The notes: generated by a model not told the origin, from the sequence alone. 36,837 nucleotides of DNA from 1162T-S-0a-05 sp050299435 (GCA_050299435.1 JBNKVX010000034.1:1-36837); one strand, 5' to 3'; positions 7,775 through 18,843 are shown, counted from the stretch's first letter. Numbers and translations are program-made.

Positions 7775-9439
7775 ATGGCGCAATACGTATACACGATGAA
7801 TGGTGTGGGCAAAATCGTGCCCCCTAAACGCGAGATCCTCAAAAACATTTCCCTGTCATTTTTCCCTGGCGCCAAGATCGGTGTTTTGGGTTTAAACGGC
7901 GCGGGTAAATCTACCTTGTTAAAAATTATGGCTGGGATAGATACGGATTACATCGGAGAAGCGCGACCCATGCCCAATATTAAGGTCGGCTACCTTGCTC
8001 AGGAACCGCGCCTCAATCCCGATAAAGACGTGCGTGGTAATGTTGAAGAAGGTATGCAAGAAGCCGTAGATGCTTTAGCCGAACTCGAAAAAGTTTATGC
8101 AGCCTATGCCGAAGAAGGCGCTGACTTTGATGCCTTGGCAAAAAAACAGGCTGAGCTTGAAAATATTATTCAAGCCTGGGATGCACACAATTTAGAACAC
8201 ACCCTGGAAGTTGCCGCAGATGCGTTGCGCCTGCCCCCCTGGGATGCTGACGTGGAAAAATTAAGTGGTGGTGAAAAACGTCGGGTCGCCTTGTGCCGTT
8301 TACTTTTGTCTCGTCCAGACATGTTGCTACTCGATGAGCCAACCAACCATCTGGATGCTGAATCGGTTTTTTGGCTGGAGCGTTTTTTACAAGGTTTCAA
8401 TGGCACCGTAGTGGCCATAACGCATGATCGCTATTTTCTCGACAACGCAGCCGGCTGGATTCTCGAACTCGACCGCGGTTACGGCATCCCCTATGAAGGC
8501 AACTACTCTTCCTGGTTAGAACAAAAAGAAGCGCGGCTAGCACAAGAAGAAAAAACTGAAGCCGCTAGAGAAAAAGCGATCAAAGCCGAATTGGAATGGG
8601 TAAGACAAAATCCAAAAGGTCGCCATGCCAAGAACAAAGCGCGTCTTGCACGCTTTGATGAAATGCAAAGCCAGGAATTTCAAACCCGCAACGAAACCAA
8701 CGAAATTTATATTCCACCCGGTGAACGTCTCGGCGACAAGGTGATTGAATTTAAGAATGTCAGTAAGGGATTCGGCGACCGTCTACTCATTGATAAACTG
8801 AGTTTTTCAGTTCCCAAGGGTGCTATTGTCGGCATTGTCGGTGGAAACGGCGCAGGTAAATCTACCCTCTTCCGTATGATTCAGGGCAGCGATAAACCTG
8901 ACAGTGGCGAAATTGAAATTGGGGATACGGTCAATATTGCCTGGGTTGATCAAAGTCGCGAGAATCTGGACAACAGCAAAACCGTGTGGGAAGCCATATC
9001 TGGTGGAGCCGACCAACTAAAAATCGGTAACTATGAAGTTAGCTCGCGAGCCTATGTGGGGCGTTTTAATTTTAAAGGCACCGATCAGCAAAAAAGAGTT
9101 GGTGACTTGTCCGGCGGGGAGCGTGGACGGCTGCATTTGGCAAACACCTTAAAACAGGGTGCAAATGTTCTCTTACTTGACGAACCATCTAACGACCTCG
9201 ATGTGGAAACATTGCGAGCGCTGGAAGAAGCCATTCAAACCTTTCCCGGTTCTGCACTGATCATTTCTCATGATCGCTGGTTTCTTGACCGCGTCGCGAC
9301 TCACATATTGGCTTACGAAGGCGAAAGTGAAGTAGTATTTTTTGAAGGGAACTTCACTGAGTATCACGAAGACTTCACCAAACGAAAAGGCGAGAATGCA
9401 CAGCCGAAAAGGATGAAGTACAAAGCGTTAAAAGCCTGA
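7775..9439 (+). CDS. ettA: Energy-dependent translational throttle protein EttA (ABC-F ATPase)
   Basis: A cytosolic ABC-F protein that binds the ribosomal E site and gates entry to elongation according to energy state. It is 554 residues, as in E. coli (555). The first ABC domain has Walker A GLNGAGKST (about 42-50), signature LSGGEKRR and Walker B LLLLDEPTNHLD. The PtIM linker between the domains is charged (about 240-320). The second domain has GGNGAGKST, LSGGERGR and LLLDEPSNDLD. The opening MAQYVYTMNGVGKIVPPKR and the C-terminal EDFTKRKG tail are characteristic of EttA rather than Uup or YheS. Both ATPase sites look intact. Confidence 0.96.
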   Translation: MAQYVYTMNGVGKIVPPKREILKNISLSFFPGAKIGVLGLNGAGKSTLLKIMAGIDTDYIGEARPMPNIKVGYLAQEPRLNPDKDVRGNVEEGMQEAVDALAELEKVYAAYAEEGADFDALAKKQAELENIIQAWDAHNLEHTLEVAADALRLPPWDADVEKLSGGEKRRVALCRLLLSRPDMLLLDEPTNHLDAESVFWLERFLQGFNGTVVAITHDRYFLDNAAGWILELDRGYGIPYEGNYSSWLEQKEARLAQEEKTEAAREKAIKAELEWVRQNPKGRHAKNKARLARFDEMQSQEFQTRNETNEIYIPPGERLGDKVIEFKNVSKGFGDRLLIDKLSFSVPKGAIVGIVGGNGAGKSTLFRMIQGSDKPDSGEIEIGDTVNIAWVDQSRENLDNSKTVWEAISGGADQLKIGNYEVSSRAYVGRFNFKGTDQQKRVGDLSGGERGRLHLANTLKQGANVLLLDEPSNDLDVETLRALEEAIQTFPGSALIISHDRWFLDRVATHILAYEGESEVVFFEGNFTEYHEDFTKRKGENAQPKRMKYKALKA

Positions 9440-9623
9440 GCTTGAAAAACTGATCTTAAAAGCCAGGAAAAAATTCGAAAATGCAAAAGCGGCGAGTTAG
9501 AAATAGCTCGTCCCTGAGCCACCCTCGTCCTGAAGGGTCATCCGTGAAGGAACATCCGTGCGCTTGGGATTTGTTTAACCTAATAAGCCTTGTCCTGCCC
9601 GAGTGGAGATTCGAGCGAGGTAA

Positions 9624-10079
9624 TCAGACCTTTTTACGACGTGCTAGTCCGAGGCCGATTAAACCCAGTCCCAAAAGAGCCACAGTCCCTGGCTCCGGTA
9701 CAGCAGTCAATTCATAATCCCAACGGTCTTCAATCCAACCGCCAGAATAGCTTCCGTTGCCTACCATCCAAAAATAGTCGCGACCCTGGTCGTCCATTAA
9801 TCCACCGTGAATAACAAAGTTCTCGATATTTGGTGTACCTAACAATTGGGACCATGTTCCTGTACTCCCCGTCAGATCTGTAAAACCGCTAAAAGAAACC
9901 AGTTCGTCGTAACTGAACAATCCATCGCCATTATCATTAAAGATGACAAGAAAATCCGTGAACCTTCCAGGGTCTACCTGATTTATGTAGGTCGCTCGCA
10001 ATTCCATAATTCCAGCATTCGCTGAAAGACCACATAAACCCAACACCGATACTGCCAAAAACTTGCTAAACATTTTCAT
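9624..10079 (-). CDS. PEP-CTERM sorting-domain exported protein
   Basis: A 151-residue secreted protein of unknown function. It has a Sec signal peptide with likely cleavage after ANA (residue 22) and a C-terminal PEP-CTERM tripartite signal: VPEP at 127-130, a glycine/leucine transmembrane stretch, and the basic RRKK end. Such signals are cut by an exosortase and link proteins to exopolysaccharide-associated export. The middle contains an EF-hand-like calcium loop (NDNGDGLFSYDE) and ends the mature part with the tryptophan-rich YFWMVGNGSYSGGWIEDRWDYE. The ATG at 10079 has AAGGGA upstream; the longer reading adds a leader unlike a signal peptide. No exosortase gene is in the window. It is divergent from the sigma/kinase pair. 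Confidence 0.85.
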   Translation of the reverse strand: MKMFSKFLAVSVLGLCGLSANAGIMELRATYINQVDPGRFTDFLVIFNDNGDGLFSYDELVSFSGFTDLTGSTGTWSQLLGTPNIENFVIHGGLMDDQGRDYFWMVGNGSYSGGWIEDRWDYELTAVPEPGTVALLGLGLIGLGLARRKKV

Positions 10080-10217
10080 TGCTTCATTCCCTTGTTTGAC
10101 TGAAGTCGCAGACAACACAGTCATTGCAGGGCTTGTGCCAACTCCAATAAAACCTTATTTTTCAATGTGTTATAAATAATATTCCTCCATAAAAATAAAA
10201 AAGAGGTAAATCGCGCC

Positions 10218-10324
10218 GACATGATTTGCGCGCCAACATTCACGCTATCTCTGCTGACTCCTAAATCAACAATAATAATGTGACGCTGTTCTGCAAAGAT
10301 TGCTGACATGATTTAGGCGCCAAC
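10218..10324. repeat. Pair of 20-base direct repeats, operator-like
   Basis: Both copies begin GACATGATTT and end CGCCAAC. Copy one is 10218-10237 and copy two is 10305-10324; they differ at two of twenty positions and are 87 bases apart start to start. Spaced near-identical repeats in a divergent promoter region suggest binding sites for one regulator, which is inference. Confidence 0.65.
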
Positions 10325-10425
10325 TCAATAAATATTCATTCCACCAATTTTCTTTGAGGTATTTTTCCCGAGTATTGCGCTAAAACTAGGTAAGTAAGGA
10401 AAAGCACTGAGGGTCATGTTTATTT

Positions 10426-10453
10426 ATCTGCCAAAAATCGCTTTGTGGCAGAT
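10426..10453 (+). repeat. Inverted repeat upstream of the ECF-type sigma factor
   Basis: ATCTGCCA (10426-10433) and TGGCAGAT (10446-10453) are perfect 8-base arms around a 12-base spacer. The element ends 45 bases before the sigma ATG. It could be an operator or a leader hairpin; no T-run follows, so it is not an obvious terminator. Confidence 0.6.
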
Positions 10454-10498
10454 TGAAGGGTGATATGCTTTGGAGTCATGTTCCAAAGGGCGATTATT

Positions 10499-11077
10499 AT
10501 GTCAAACCAACAGGACATCACCCTGCTATTGAAAGCGTGGACCGAAGGCGACGAAAGAGCGCTGGAGAAAATGACCCCGCTTGTTTATACATCCTTACAA
10601 AAAATTGCGCGGCAGCTGCATTTTCGTGAATCCGCAGATTTAACCCTGCAATCCACAGAAATTGTACACGAAGCATTTTTGCGCTTGGTTAACACTGATA
10701 TTGACTGGCAAAACCGCGCTCATTTTTACGCGATTGCCGCTCGAATCATGAGACGTCTGCTCGTCGATCACGCGAGAGCAAAAAAAAGTGATAAACGAGG
10801 TGGCGACATCACCAAATTAACGTTCGGAGAGAACATGGTGATTCAGGACGAAGCATCAAACCTTTTGATTGATTTCGAGCGCGCGCTGGATAAATTGAGC
10901 CAGCTGGATGAACGTAAATGTGAGGCCCTGTCCTTGCACGTTTTCGGTGGTCTCACCGTCAACGAGAGTGCGGAAGTCCTCGGTGTATCGCACGCAACCA
11001 TTGAACGCGATTTAAGTTTTGCAAAAGCCTGGATTGGTCGCGAGTTAGGGTCAACCACGAGAAGTATTGATGAGTGA
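10499..11077 (+). CDS. ECF-type RNA polymerase sigma factor (TIGR02999-like)
   Basis: A 192-residue sigma-70 family protein with region 2 (about 20-95: LTLQSTEIVHEAFLRLVN, HFYAIAARIMRRLLVDHARAK) and region 4 (about 130-185: LDERKCEALSLHVFGGLTVNESAEVLGVSHATIERDLSFAKAWI, a helix-turn-helix). The STEIVHEAFLRL and RIMRRLLVDHARAKK blocks are typical of the ECF-like group that is commonly found beside Ser/Thr kinases. There is no anti-sigma gene; instead its end overlaps the kinase start by 8 bases, so the kinase probably controls it or its pathway (inference). The ATG at 10499 is chosen for its AAGGGCG site; upstream in-frame starts lack one. Confidence 0.88.
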   Translation: MSNQQDITLLLKAWTEGDERALEKMTPLVYTSLQKIARQLHFRESADLTLQSTEIVHEAFLRLVNTDIDWQNRAHFYAIAARIMRRLLVDHARAKKSDKRGGDITKLTFGENMVIQDEASNLLIDFERALDKLSQLDERKCEALSLHVFGGLTVNESAEVLGVSHATIERDLSFAKAWIGRELGSTTRSIDE

Positions 11078-13769
11078 TTTTGAAGATATTGAACGCTTAT
11101 TCCATTTAACTATGGCACAAGCAGCGCCTGATCGTTTGGTCTTCTTGCGTGCGCAAACTGACAACGAGGTGTTGTACCAAGAAGTTCTATCTCTGGTGAA
11201 ATCAGCGGAGGGCCAAACCATTTCCTCCTCTCTCAAGGATGCTGCGAGCACGATTTACCAAAATATTGAAGACAATTATATTGGTGTTGAACTGGGCAAC
11301 TATCGCTTACTGGAACGCATCGGCTCTGGAGGCATGGGTACAGTTTATCTCGCGGAACGCAGTGACGGCAGTTTCACTAAACAATTTGCAGTAAAAATTG
11401 TTAAAAAAGGGATGGACACGGAACACATCATTCAACGATTCAAAGTTGAAAGAGAAATTCTTGCACGCCTCTCACACCCCAATATCGCGATTTTATTTGA
11501 CGGCGGCATTACGGATGATGGTCGCCCCTGGTTTGTAATGGAGTACGTGAAAGGTGAATCCATCGATGTTTATTGCGATAACAAAAATCTCACAGTTCCC
11601 CAGCGCATTCAGTTATTCCGAATTATTTGTAATGCGGTACACCATGCGCATCAAAATCTGGTTGTCCATCGCGATCTCAAACCCTCAAATGTCTTAGTCA
11701 CCGATAATGGCACTGTTAAGTTGCTGGATTTCGGCATCGCCAAGCTAATCGATCAAGACGAAACACAAATAGAGTTAACACAAACCAACATGGCGCTGTT
11801 CACACCAGCCTATGCAGCGCCAGAACAAATGTCCAATAGTAAGCTGGTAAGCACATCGATAGATATTTATGCTCTGGGCGTCATTTTGTATCAATTGTTA
11901 ACAGGTCGACGTCCTTTCGTAGCATCACGGACTGCAGAAGAATTTAAACAGCAGGTTTTGTCGAGTGACATCACCAAACCAAGCACTGTCATAACTCGCC
12001 AGGTCCTCATTGACAATGAAGAAAATAAGGGCGAGAAAGATGTCAGGGAGATTTGCGATGCGCGCGCAACGGGATTATCTTCGTTGCAAAAAGCGCTGAA
12101 AGGTGATTTGGACACAATTTGTCTTATGGCATTGCGTCCCGAACCCGAGAAACGTTATTTATCTGCAGAGCAGCTAGCTGCTGACTTGGATAGACATTTA
12201 AATTTACAGCCTATCATCGCGCGCCCCGATTCTTTTGCCTACCGATTCAATCGCTTGGTAAAAAGACACAAATGGGGATTTGCCACCGCCGCCGTCTCAC
12301 TGGCGGTGTTTTTGGCCACTGTCACTTTTTATACCCAGCAATTAAAAAATGAAAGAGACTTTGCTTTGAGCGAGCAGGAAAAAACTCGCGAGGTTACTGA
12401 ATTTGTCACTAAGCTTTTTTATTCCTCTGACCCTATGGAAGGTGGACACGGCAGTCTGAGCGCGCGTGAAATTCTGGATGAGGGTGCTACGCGATTAAAA
12501 AATGATTTAGAAAAACGTCCCGAGATTTACGCCAAATTAAGTTCAGTTTTAGGGCAAATATATTATCAACTCGGTGAGCATGAGACGGCAAAGAAATTTT
12601 TTAATGAAGCAAAAGAAAAACAACTCTCGCTCTATGGTTCACACTCAGCACAATCTATTGAGACCGATTTAGGCTTGGGCTACGCCATTCAAAGGGACGG
12701 TGACTTTCCTGAATCAAGAAAACTCTATGAAACGGCCCTGCATTCAGCAAAAATACACTACGGAGAAATTCATAGCGCGGTGCATGAAGCCTTATTGGCC
12801 TTAGCCTTTCTTGATGAAACAGAAGGAAAGTATCCAGAAGCTGAAAATTATTTTCAGCAGGCGCTCGCAGTGGCAGAAAAATTACCTAAAGGAAGCCGTG
12901 CAATTCCCATTGCCAAAACTAAAAGTCAGCTTGCCGAACTTTATAAATTTCAGGATCGTTTGAGTGAAGCGGAAATGTTGCTTAGGGAAGCACTGGAAAT
13001 CCAGGAAAAAGAACTGGGTGTTGAACACCTCGAAACCCTGACAACTAAACGCATTCTCGCCGGCATTTTACGCGAAGCGCATAAATATGAAGAAAGCGAC
13101 GAGTTGTATAAGGTGATTATTGAAGCTCGCACACGCATTCTCGGCGAAGATCACATCGAAGTCATACACACCTGGAACAGTTATTCACAATTACTAAATG
13201 CAATGGGCAATAAACAGGGAGCATTGGATGCGATAAGCAAGGCAATTGATATTATTGAACGCAATCGCAGCGGTCCAAATACCAGTTTGCCCGCCATGTA
13301 TTACAACCGAGCTTATTACAAAAGCAGTTTGGAGCTTTACGATGAAGCCATCGCTGACTTTGATAAATCAGTTGAAATGCAGGCTGAAGTGGGTCTACCG
13401 GAAGACCATCCTGATCGCGCCTACCCCATCGCACAGACAGGCAGCTTATACATGTCAATCGGCCGCTGGCAGGAAGCTAAACCTCGCTTACTTAAGGCCC
13501 TAAACCTTCGTCTTAAACATTTTGAACCAGATCATCGATTGGTTATGCCTTTGTACAATAATCTGGGTAAAACCTGCACCAAGCTTGGTGAATATGCCGA
13601 AGCGGAAAAATATTTGTTAACTGTTTTGCAGCCCAATATCGACCGTTACGGCATTGAACACAACGAATCCCAAGCTAGCATAGAAAATCTAGCCGCGCTC
13701 TACAAAGCACAAGGCAAGACTGAACAACAAAAACACTATGAAGATATGTTGATCGATATTGACCAGTAA
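11070..13769 (+). CDS. Membrane Ser/Thr protein kinase with C-terminal TPR repeats
   Basis: An 899-residue Hanks-type kinase. The catalytic domain at about 78-375 has glycine loop GSGGMG (85-90), ATP lysine K109, catalytic HRDLKPSN (H200-N207) and DFG at 220-222, so it should be active. A single transmembrane helix follows at about 403-421. The remaining 470 residues are tetratricopeptide repeats (for example EHETAKKFFNEAKEKQ, EAENYFQQALAVAE, EAEKYLLTVLQ), predicted outside the cytoplasm as a sensor or protein-binding surface. The ATG at 11070 overlaps the sigma stop, indicating coupling. Neighbouring secreted proteins on both sides may be its regulon, which is inference. Confidence 0.93.
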   Translation: MSDFEDIERLFHLTMAQAAPDRLVFLRAQTDNEVLYQEVLSLVKSAEGQTISSSLKDAASTIYQNIEDNYIGVELGNYRLLERIGSGGMGTVYLAERSDGSFTKQFAVKIVKKGMDTEHIIQRFKVEREILARLSHPNIAILFDGGITDDGRPWFVMEYVKGESIDVYCDNKNLTVPQRIQLFRIICNAVHHAHQNLVVHRDLKPSNVLVTDNGTVKLLDFGIAKLIDQDETQIELTQTNMALFTPAYAAPEQMSNSKLVSTSIDIYALGVILYQLLTGRRPFVASRTAEEFKQQVLSSDITKPSTVITRQVLIDNEENKGEKDVREICDARATGLSSLQKALKGDLDTICLMALRPEPEKRYLSAEQLAADLDRHLNLQPIIARPDSFAYRFNRLVKRHKWGFATAAVSLAVFLATVTFYTQQLKNERDFALSEQEKTREVTEFVTKLFYSSDPMEGGHGSLSAREILDEGATRLKNDLEKRPEIYAKLSSVLGQIYYQLGEHETAKKFFNEAKEKQLSLYGSHSAQSIETDLGLGYAIQRDGDFPESRKLYETALHSAKIHYGEIHSAVHEALLALAFLDETEGKYPEAENYFQQALAVAEKLPKGSRAIPIAKTKSQLAELYKFQDRLSEAEMLLREALEIQEKELGVEHLETLTTKRILAGILREAHKYEESDELYKVIIEARTRILGEDHIEVIHTWNSYSQLLNAMGNKQGALDAISKAIDIIERNRSGPNTSLPAMYYNRAYYKSSLELYDEAIADFDKSVEMQAEVGLPEDHPDRAYPIAQTGSLYMSIGRWQEAKPRLLKALNLRLKHFEPDHRLVMPLYNNLGKTCTKLGEYAEAEKYLLTVLQPNIDRYGIEHNESQASIENLAALYKAQGKTEQQKHYEDMLIDIDQ

Positions 13770-13909
13770 CCCTCTACCAGCAAGCTCCCAAGCACCCCTC
13801 CCAAGCATCTCTCCCAAAAACCAAAAACATTTCATGCATTGAGGTGTTTTGCTTCTTTATTGCGCATTAACAGACATAAGCAATTTTAAATAAACGAATG
13901 GAGTTTGTT

Positions 13910-16585
13910 ATGTCTCGCGCAGCTAAGTCATTAAAAAGTCTTGGATTACTCACGGTTTTTGTTTCTGTCAGCTTTTTAGCCGCCTGTGGAGGCGGAGGAG
14001 GTGGCAGTGGCGGCAATAACGGAGGCAGTTCAGGTATGGCCTCTACAAGTAGTTCGTCTTCTTCCAGCAGTTCTTCAAGTAGTTCGTCCTCAAGCAGCAG
14101 TTCTTCTTCCAGCTCTTCTTCCAGTTCTTCTAGTAGCAGCGGCGCAAGCGGTGACAACGTAGCAGATACCTTGAATGCCTTAGGTGTGGATACAGACACA
14201 ACCGCACGCAAAGGTGATGACGAGGAAGACTTGCCAGAGGACTACACCCCCTTCGGGGCAAGTCGTTCATTTAGTCAGTTGGATGAACTCCTGCTTTTAG
14301 GATTCCCTCTGAATGCAACAAGCGGGTTTGACAGTAATTTAACGCTGCTTGAATTAGACCGCATTGGCACTTCGGCCAGCTATGACACTGACGTACTATT
14401 TGCACCGGCTAATGCAACAACACCCTGGGCGGTATCCAGCGGAGATGCTCCGGATGCCTTAAGAGCCGCCGCACGCATCGACACTGACGACGACGGTTTA
14501 GAAGAATTAGCGGTTGTTTTTCAAGCGCCTGGATCGGCCAGCGTCGATCTGAAAATTTACGACGACCAAACTCAAAGTTTTACTGAAGTTCAGTCGTTTA
14601 CTGTCAGTACAGAAAGTATTGAAAGTCTCAATATTGCTTCGGGCGATTTTAATGGCGACGGTTTTGGAGAGTTTGTTGTTGCTTTAGTTGTCAGTGACAG
14701 TGTGCGCCTTGCGGTGATTAACAATGACAATGGTGTACTTTCACTTTCGACAACAGAATTAGTGTTACCCAAAGCTGTACCTGCTAGCGCGGTTTCACTG
14801 GTATTAAAGAGTGGAAACCTGGATTACGACCCGTCAGCAGAATTGGTCGCTGTGGTAAACGAACTTTACTTGAACGGCAGTCAGGAAGCCGGCACAACGC
14901 GTTATTTTGTTTTTGATGATGCGAAAAATAATTTTGCTGAAATTGATGATGCCCTGGTTCAGGCTGATCTAAATGCAGTGAATCGCACCGCCATTGTTGC
15001 TGACTTGTCTCTCGGCGATATTGATGGTGATAATCTCGACGAATTGGTTTTCGCGGGACTTACAAATTTCGATCCCAACCAAAATTGTTCCTACAACTAT
15101 TTGCTTATTGTTCTGGACGATTTGGAAAATGCCAATGCACCCCTTGGCGCAACTGAACATCAACCCAACATCCATGAAGATTGTGCAAGCAGTGCCGGTA
15201 AGTTGCGCTACGTTCATGTCAATACTTTTGATGTTGATGGTGACGGCCTTGCTGAAATTCAGGCAAATGAACTGATATTTGAAGATTTCGCCAACTTCCC
15301 TCCGTGGACAGCTTTGTATGATGCCAAAGATGAAATCGCGATTATTCCTGACGCAAGTTTGTTTGCCGATTCTGATGGTTTCACCGGGCTGTTTTCCAGC
15401 ACCAACAGTAGCATGGTGGCAGCAGACCTGAGCAGCGATGAACGCCAGGATATTATTTTTTACTCACAAGCTACAAACCGTCTTGAAGTGTGGGGCCTGA
15501 GTGATCCTGATCCAAATATTAACGGCGGTGTGATTGCAGGTGAATGGCGCATGCTCAAAGAAATCGCTATTGAGCCACCAACTTCAAGTGAGGTCGTTCA
15601 CCCTCAGTTGTTACCCATCAATACCAATCATGACAGTCTTTCGATTTCCTTTGACGAGGGTGAATACCAATTAATCTTTACTGAACCTCTGCTAATAGCC
15701 GCACTGGCTGCAGCACCCTGTTACAGCGATCTCGGACAAAACGATGAGGATTGCACCACTTCATTTGGTACCGCTACCAGCACCACAGTGAGTAAAGAAA
15801 AAACCTTTACGGTATCAGCGGGTGTGACAGTTGGATTCGAAACAGAATTCAGTGCGCTCGGCGTAAAAGTGAGCGGTGTTGAAGTTCTGGCTAATGTAAA
15901 AGCACACGCAAGCAGAATTACCTCATCGGCTTATACCTTAACCAAACGCGTTGTCTACACCACCGGCCCACTTGAAGACACCGTAATTTTCACAACCATT
16001 CCGCTCGATCAATACACCTACACCATCAAGTCACATCCCGATCCGGAATTGATTGGCAGCAAGATCGTGGTATCCATGCCGCGCTCGCCAATTGAAGTAC
16101 AGATTGAACGCGATTACTACAACGCCAACGTGATTGAAGGCGGGCCGCTAATTGATGACAGTGTATTCACTCACCTTATCGGCGAACCCAGTAGTTATCC
16201 CAATGGCGACGATAAAAACTCCCTGCTCAATCGTTACCTGGGTTTCGAAAATGGGCCGGTAACTGTCGGTGGCAACAGTGGAAGCCGCGGGTTGGAAATC
16301 AATGTTGCAAATGAAACTGGCAGTGGCTTTGCCTACGGCGTGGACTTCGAGCTTTCCGTACAAGGCACCATTGGTACTGTCGTTGCGGGCTTCAGCGTGG
16401 GCGTTGGAGGAGAAAAATCCCTGCAAATACTTCACGGCGAAGAGTCTGAATACACCGGTTCCGTCGCTGAATTGCCGCCAGAAAATTTTGCGGAATACAC
16501 CTATGACTGGGGCTTATTCACTTATGTGGTCGACGATCACGAATCAGGACAGCAATTTGAAGTGATTAATTATTGGGTCGACTAA
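13910..16585 (+). CDS. Polyserine-linker lipoprotein with FG-GAP/VCBS repeats and an unassigned C-terminal module
   Basis: An 891-residue predicted surface lipoprotein. The signal peptide ends in lipobox LAAC (C26), then six glycines and SGGNN, then 31 consecutive serines (47-77). At least four calcium-binding FG-GAP/VCBS motifs follow: DTDDDGLEE (about 191), DFNGDGFGE (about 246), DIDGDNLDE (about 371) and DVDGDGLAE (about 442), suggesting a seven-bladed propeller. Residues about 600-891 are not a family I recognise. They contain long runs of alternating polar and apolar residues (about 623-690) and a W/Y-rich end (YDWGLFTYVV, VINYWVD). The ATG at 13910 has GGAG seven bases upstream; an ATG four codons earlier has no such site. 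Function is unknown; carbohydrate or surface binding is plausible. Confidence 0.87.
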   Translation: MSRAAKSLKSLGLLTVFVSVSFLAACGGGGGGSGGNNGGSSGMASTSSSSSSSSSSSSSSSSSSSSSSSSSSSSSSSGASGDNVADTLNALGVDTDTTARKGDDEEDLPEDYTPFGASRSFSQLDELLLLGFPLNATSGFDSNLTLLELDRIGTSASYDTDVLFAPANATTPWAVSSGDAPDALRAAARIDTDDDGLEELAVVFQAPGSASVDLKIYDDQTQSFTEVQSFTVSTESIESLNIASGDFNGDGFGEFVVALVVSDSVRLAVINNDNGVLSLSTTELVLPKAVPASAVSLVLKSGNLDYDPSAELVAVVNELYLNGSQEAGTTRYFVFDDAKNNFAEIDDALVQADLNAVNRTAIVADLSLGDIDGDNLDELVFAGLTNFDPNQNCSYNYLLIVLDDLENANAPLGATEHQPNIHEDCASSAGKLRYVHVNTFDVDGDGLAEIQANELIFEDFANFPPWTALYDAKDEIAIIPDASLFADSDGFTGLFSSTNSSMVAADLSSDERQDIIFYSQATNRLEVWGLSDPDPNINGGVIAGEWRMLKEIAIEPPTSSEVVHPQLLPINTNHDSLSISFDEGEYQLIFTEPLLIAALAAAPCYSDLGQNDEDCTTSFGTATSTTVSKEKTFTVSAGVTVGFETEFSALGVKVSGVEVLANVKAHASRITSSAYTLTKRVVYTTGPLEDTVIFTTIPLDQYTYTIKSHPDPELIGSKIVVSMPRSPIEVQIERDYYNANVIEGGPLIDDSVFTHLIGEPSSYPNGDDKNSLLNRYLGFENGPVTVGGNSGSRGLEINVANETGSGFAYGVDFELSVQGTIGTVVAGFSVGVGGEKSLQILHGEESEYTGSVAELPPENFAEYTYDWGLFTYVVDDHESGQQFEVINYWVD
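14048..14140 (+). repeat. Polyserine tract, 31 consecutive Ser codons
   Basis: All six serine codons are mixed (AGT, AGC, TCT, TCC, TCA, TCG), so this is a selected protein linker rather than a simple DNA microsatellite. Polyserine linkers are characteristic of secreted proteins of Cellvibrionaceae. The reverse strand yields a false glutamate/leucine-rich reading frame. Confidence 0.95.
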
Positions 16586-16642
16586 GGACCCAATTTTTTC
16601 AAAAAATTTAAAGCATTCAATTCAAATATTGTGGAGAAAATT

Positions 16643-18790
<2,148 letters not shown>

Positions 18791-18816
18791 TACGCCAGAC
18801 AAAATAAATAAATTGG

Positions 18817-18843
18817 CCGGGGCTCTTGCCCCGGTTTTTTTTT
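18817..18843 (+). terminator. Rho-independent terminator of the lipoprotein operon
   Basis: CCGGGGC (18817-18823), a TCTT loop, GCCCCGG (18828-18834), then nine T residues (18835-18843). The stem is perfect and starts 26 bases after the stop of the second polyserine lipoprotein gene. Confidence 0.95.

Larger units (their letters stand above)
10125..10498. other. 374-base divergent control region between the PEP-CTERM gene and the sigma/kinase pair
   Basis: AT-rich, without a credible gene. It holds a 20-base direct repeat with two mismatches (10218-10237 and 10305-10324) and a perfect inverted repeat (10426-10453) just upstream of the sigma factor start. Both are listed separately. The short minus-strand reading frame here has no ribosome-binding site or recognisable content. 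Confidence 0.6.

Noticed and set aside
9481..9717. 78-codon plus-strand frame after ettA
   Set aside because: Low-complexity, overlaps the end of the PEP-CTERM gene, and its local repeat CATCCGTG (9539-9546 and 9553-9560) is too short to interpret.
10121..10309. 62-codon minus-strand frame upstream of the PEP-CTERM gene
   Set aside because: No ribosome-binding site, no recognisable content, and it overlaps the regulatory repeats.
10330..10500. CRISPR-like or mobile-element signal in the repeat-bearing control region
   Set aside because: Only two direct copies with irregular spacing and no spacer array, transposase or target duplication.
13770..13909. Terminator between the kinase and the first lipoprotein gene
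   Set aside because: The AAAACA/TGTTTT pairing near 13826-13852 is interrupted by mismatches and lacks a clean T-run; the CCCAAGCA repeats there are too short to call.
13867..14211. Minus-strand reading frame rich in Glu and Leu
   Set aside because: It is the antisense of the polyserine codons; no ribosome-binding site and it lies over a well-supported gene.
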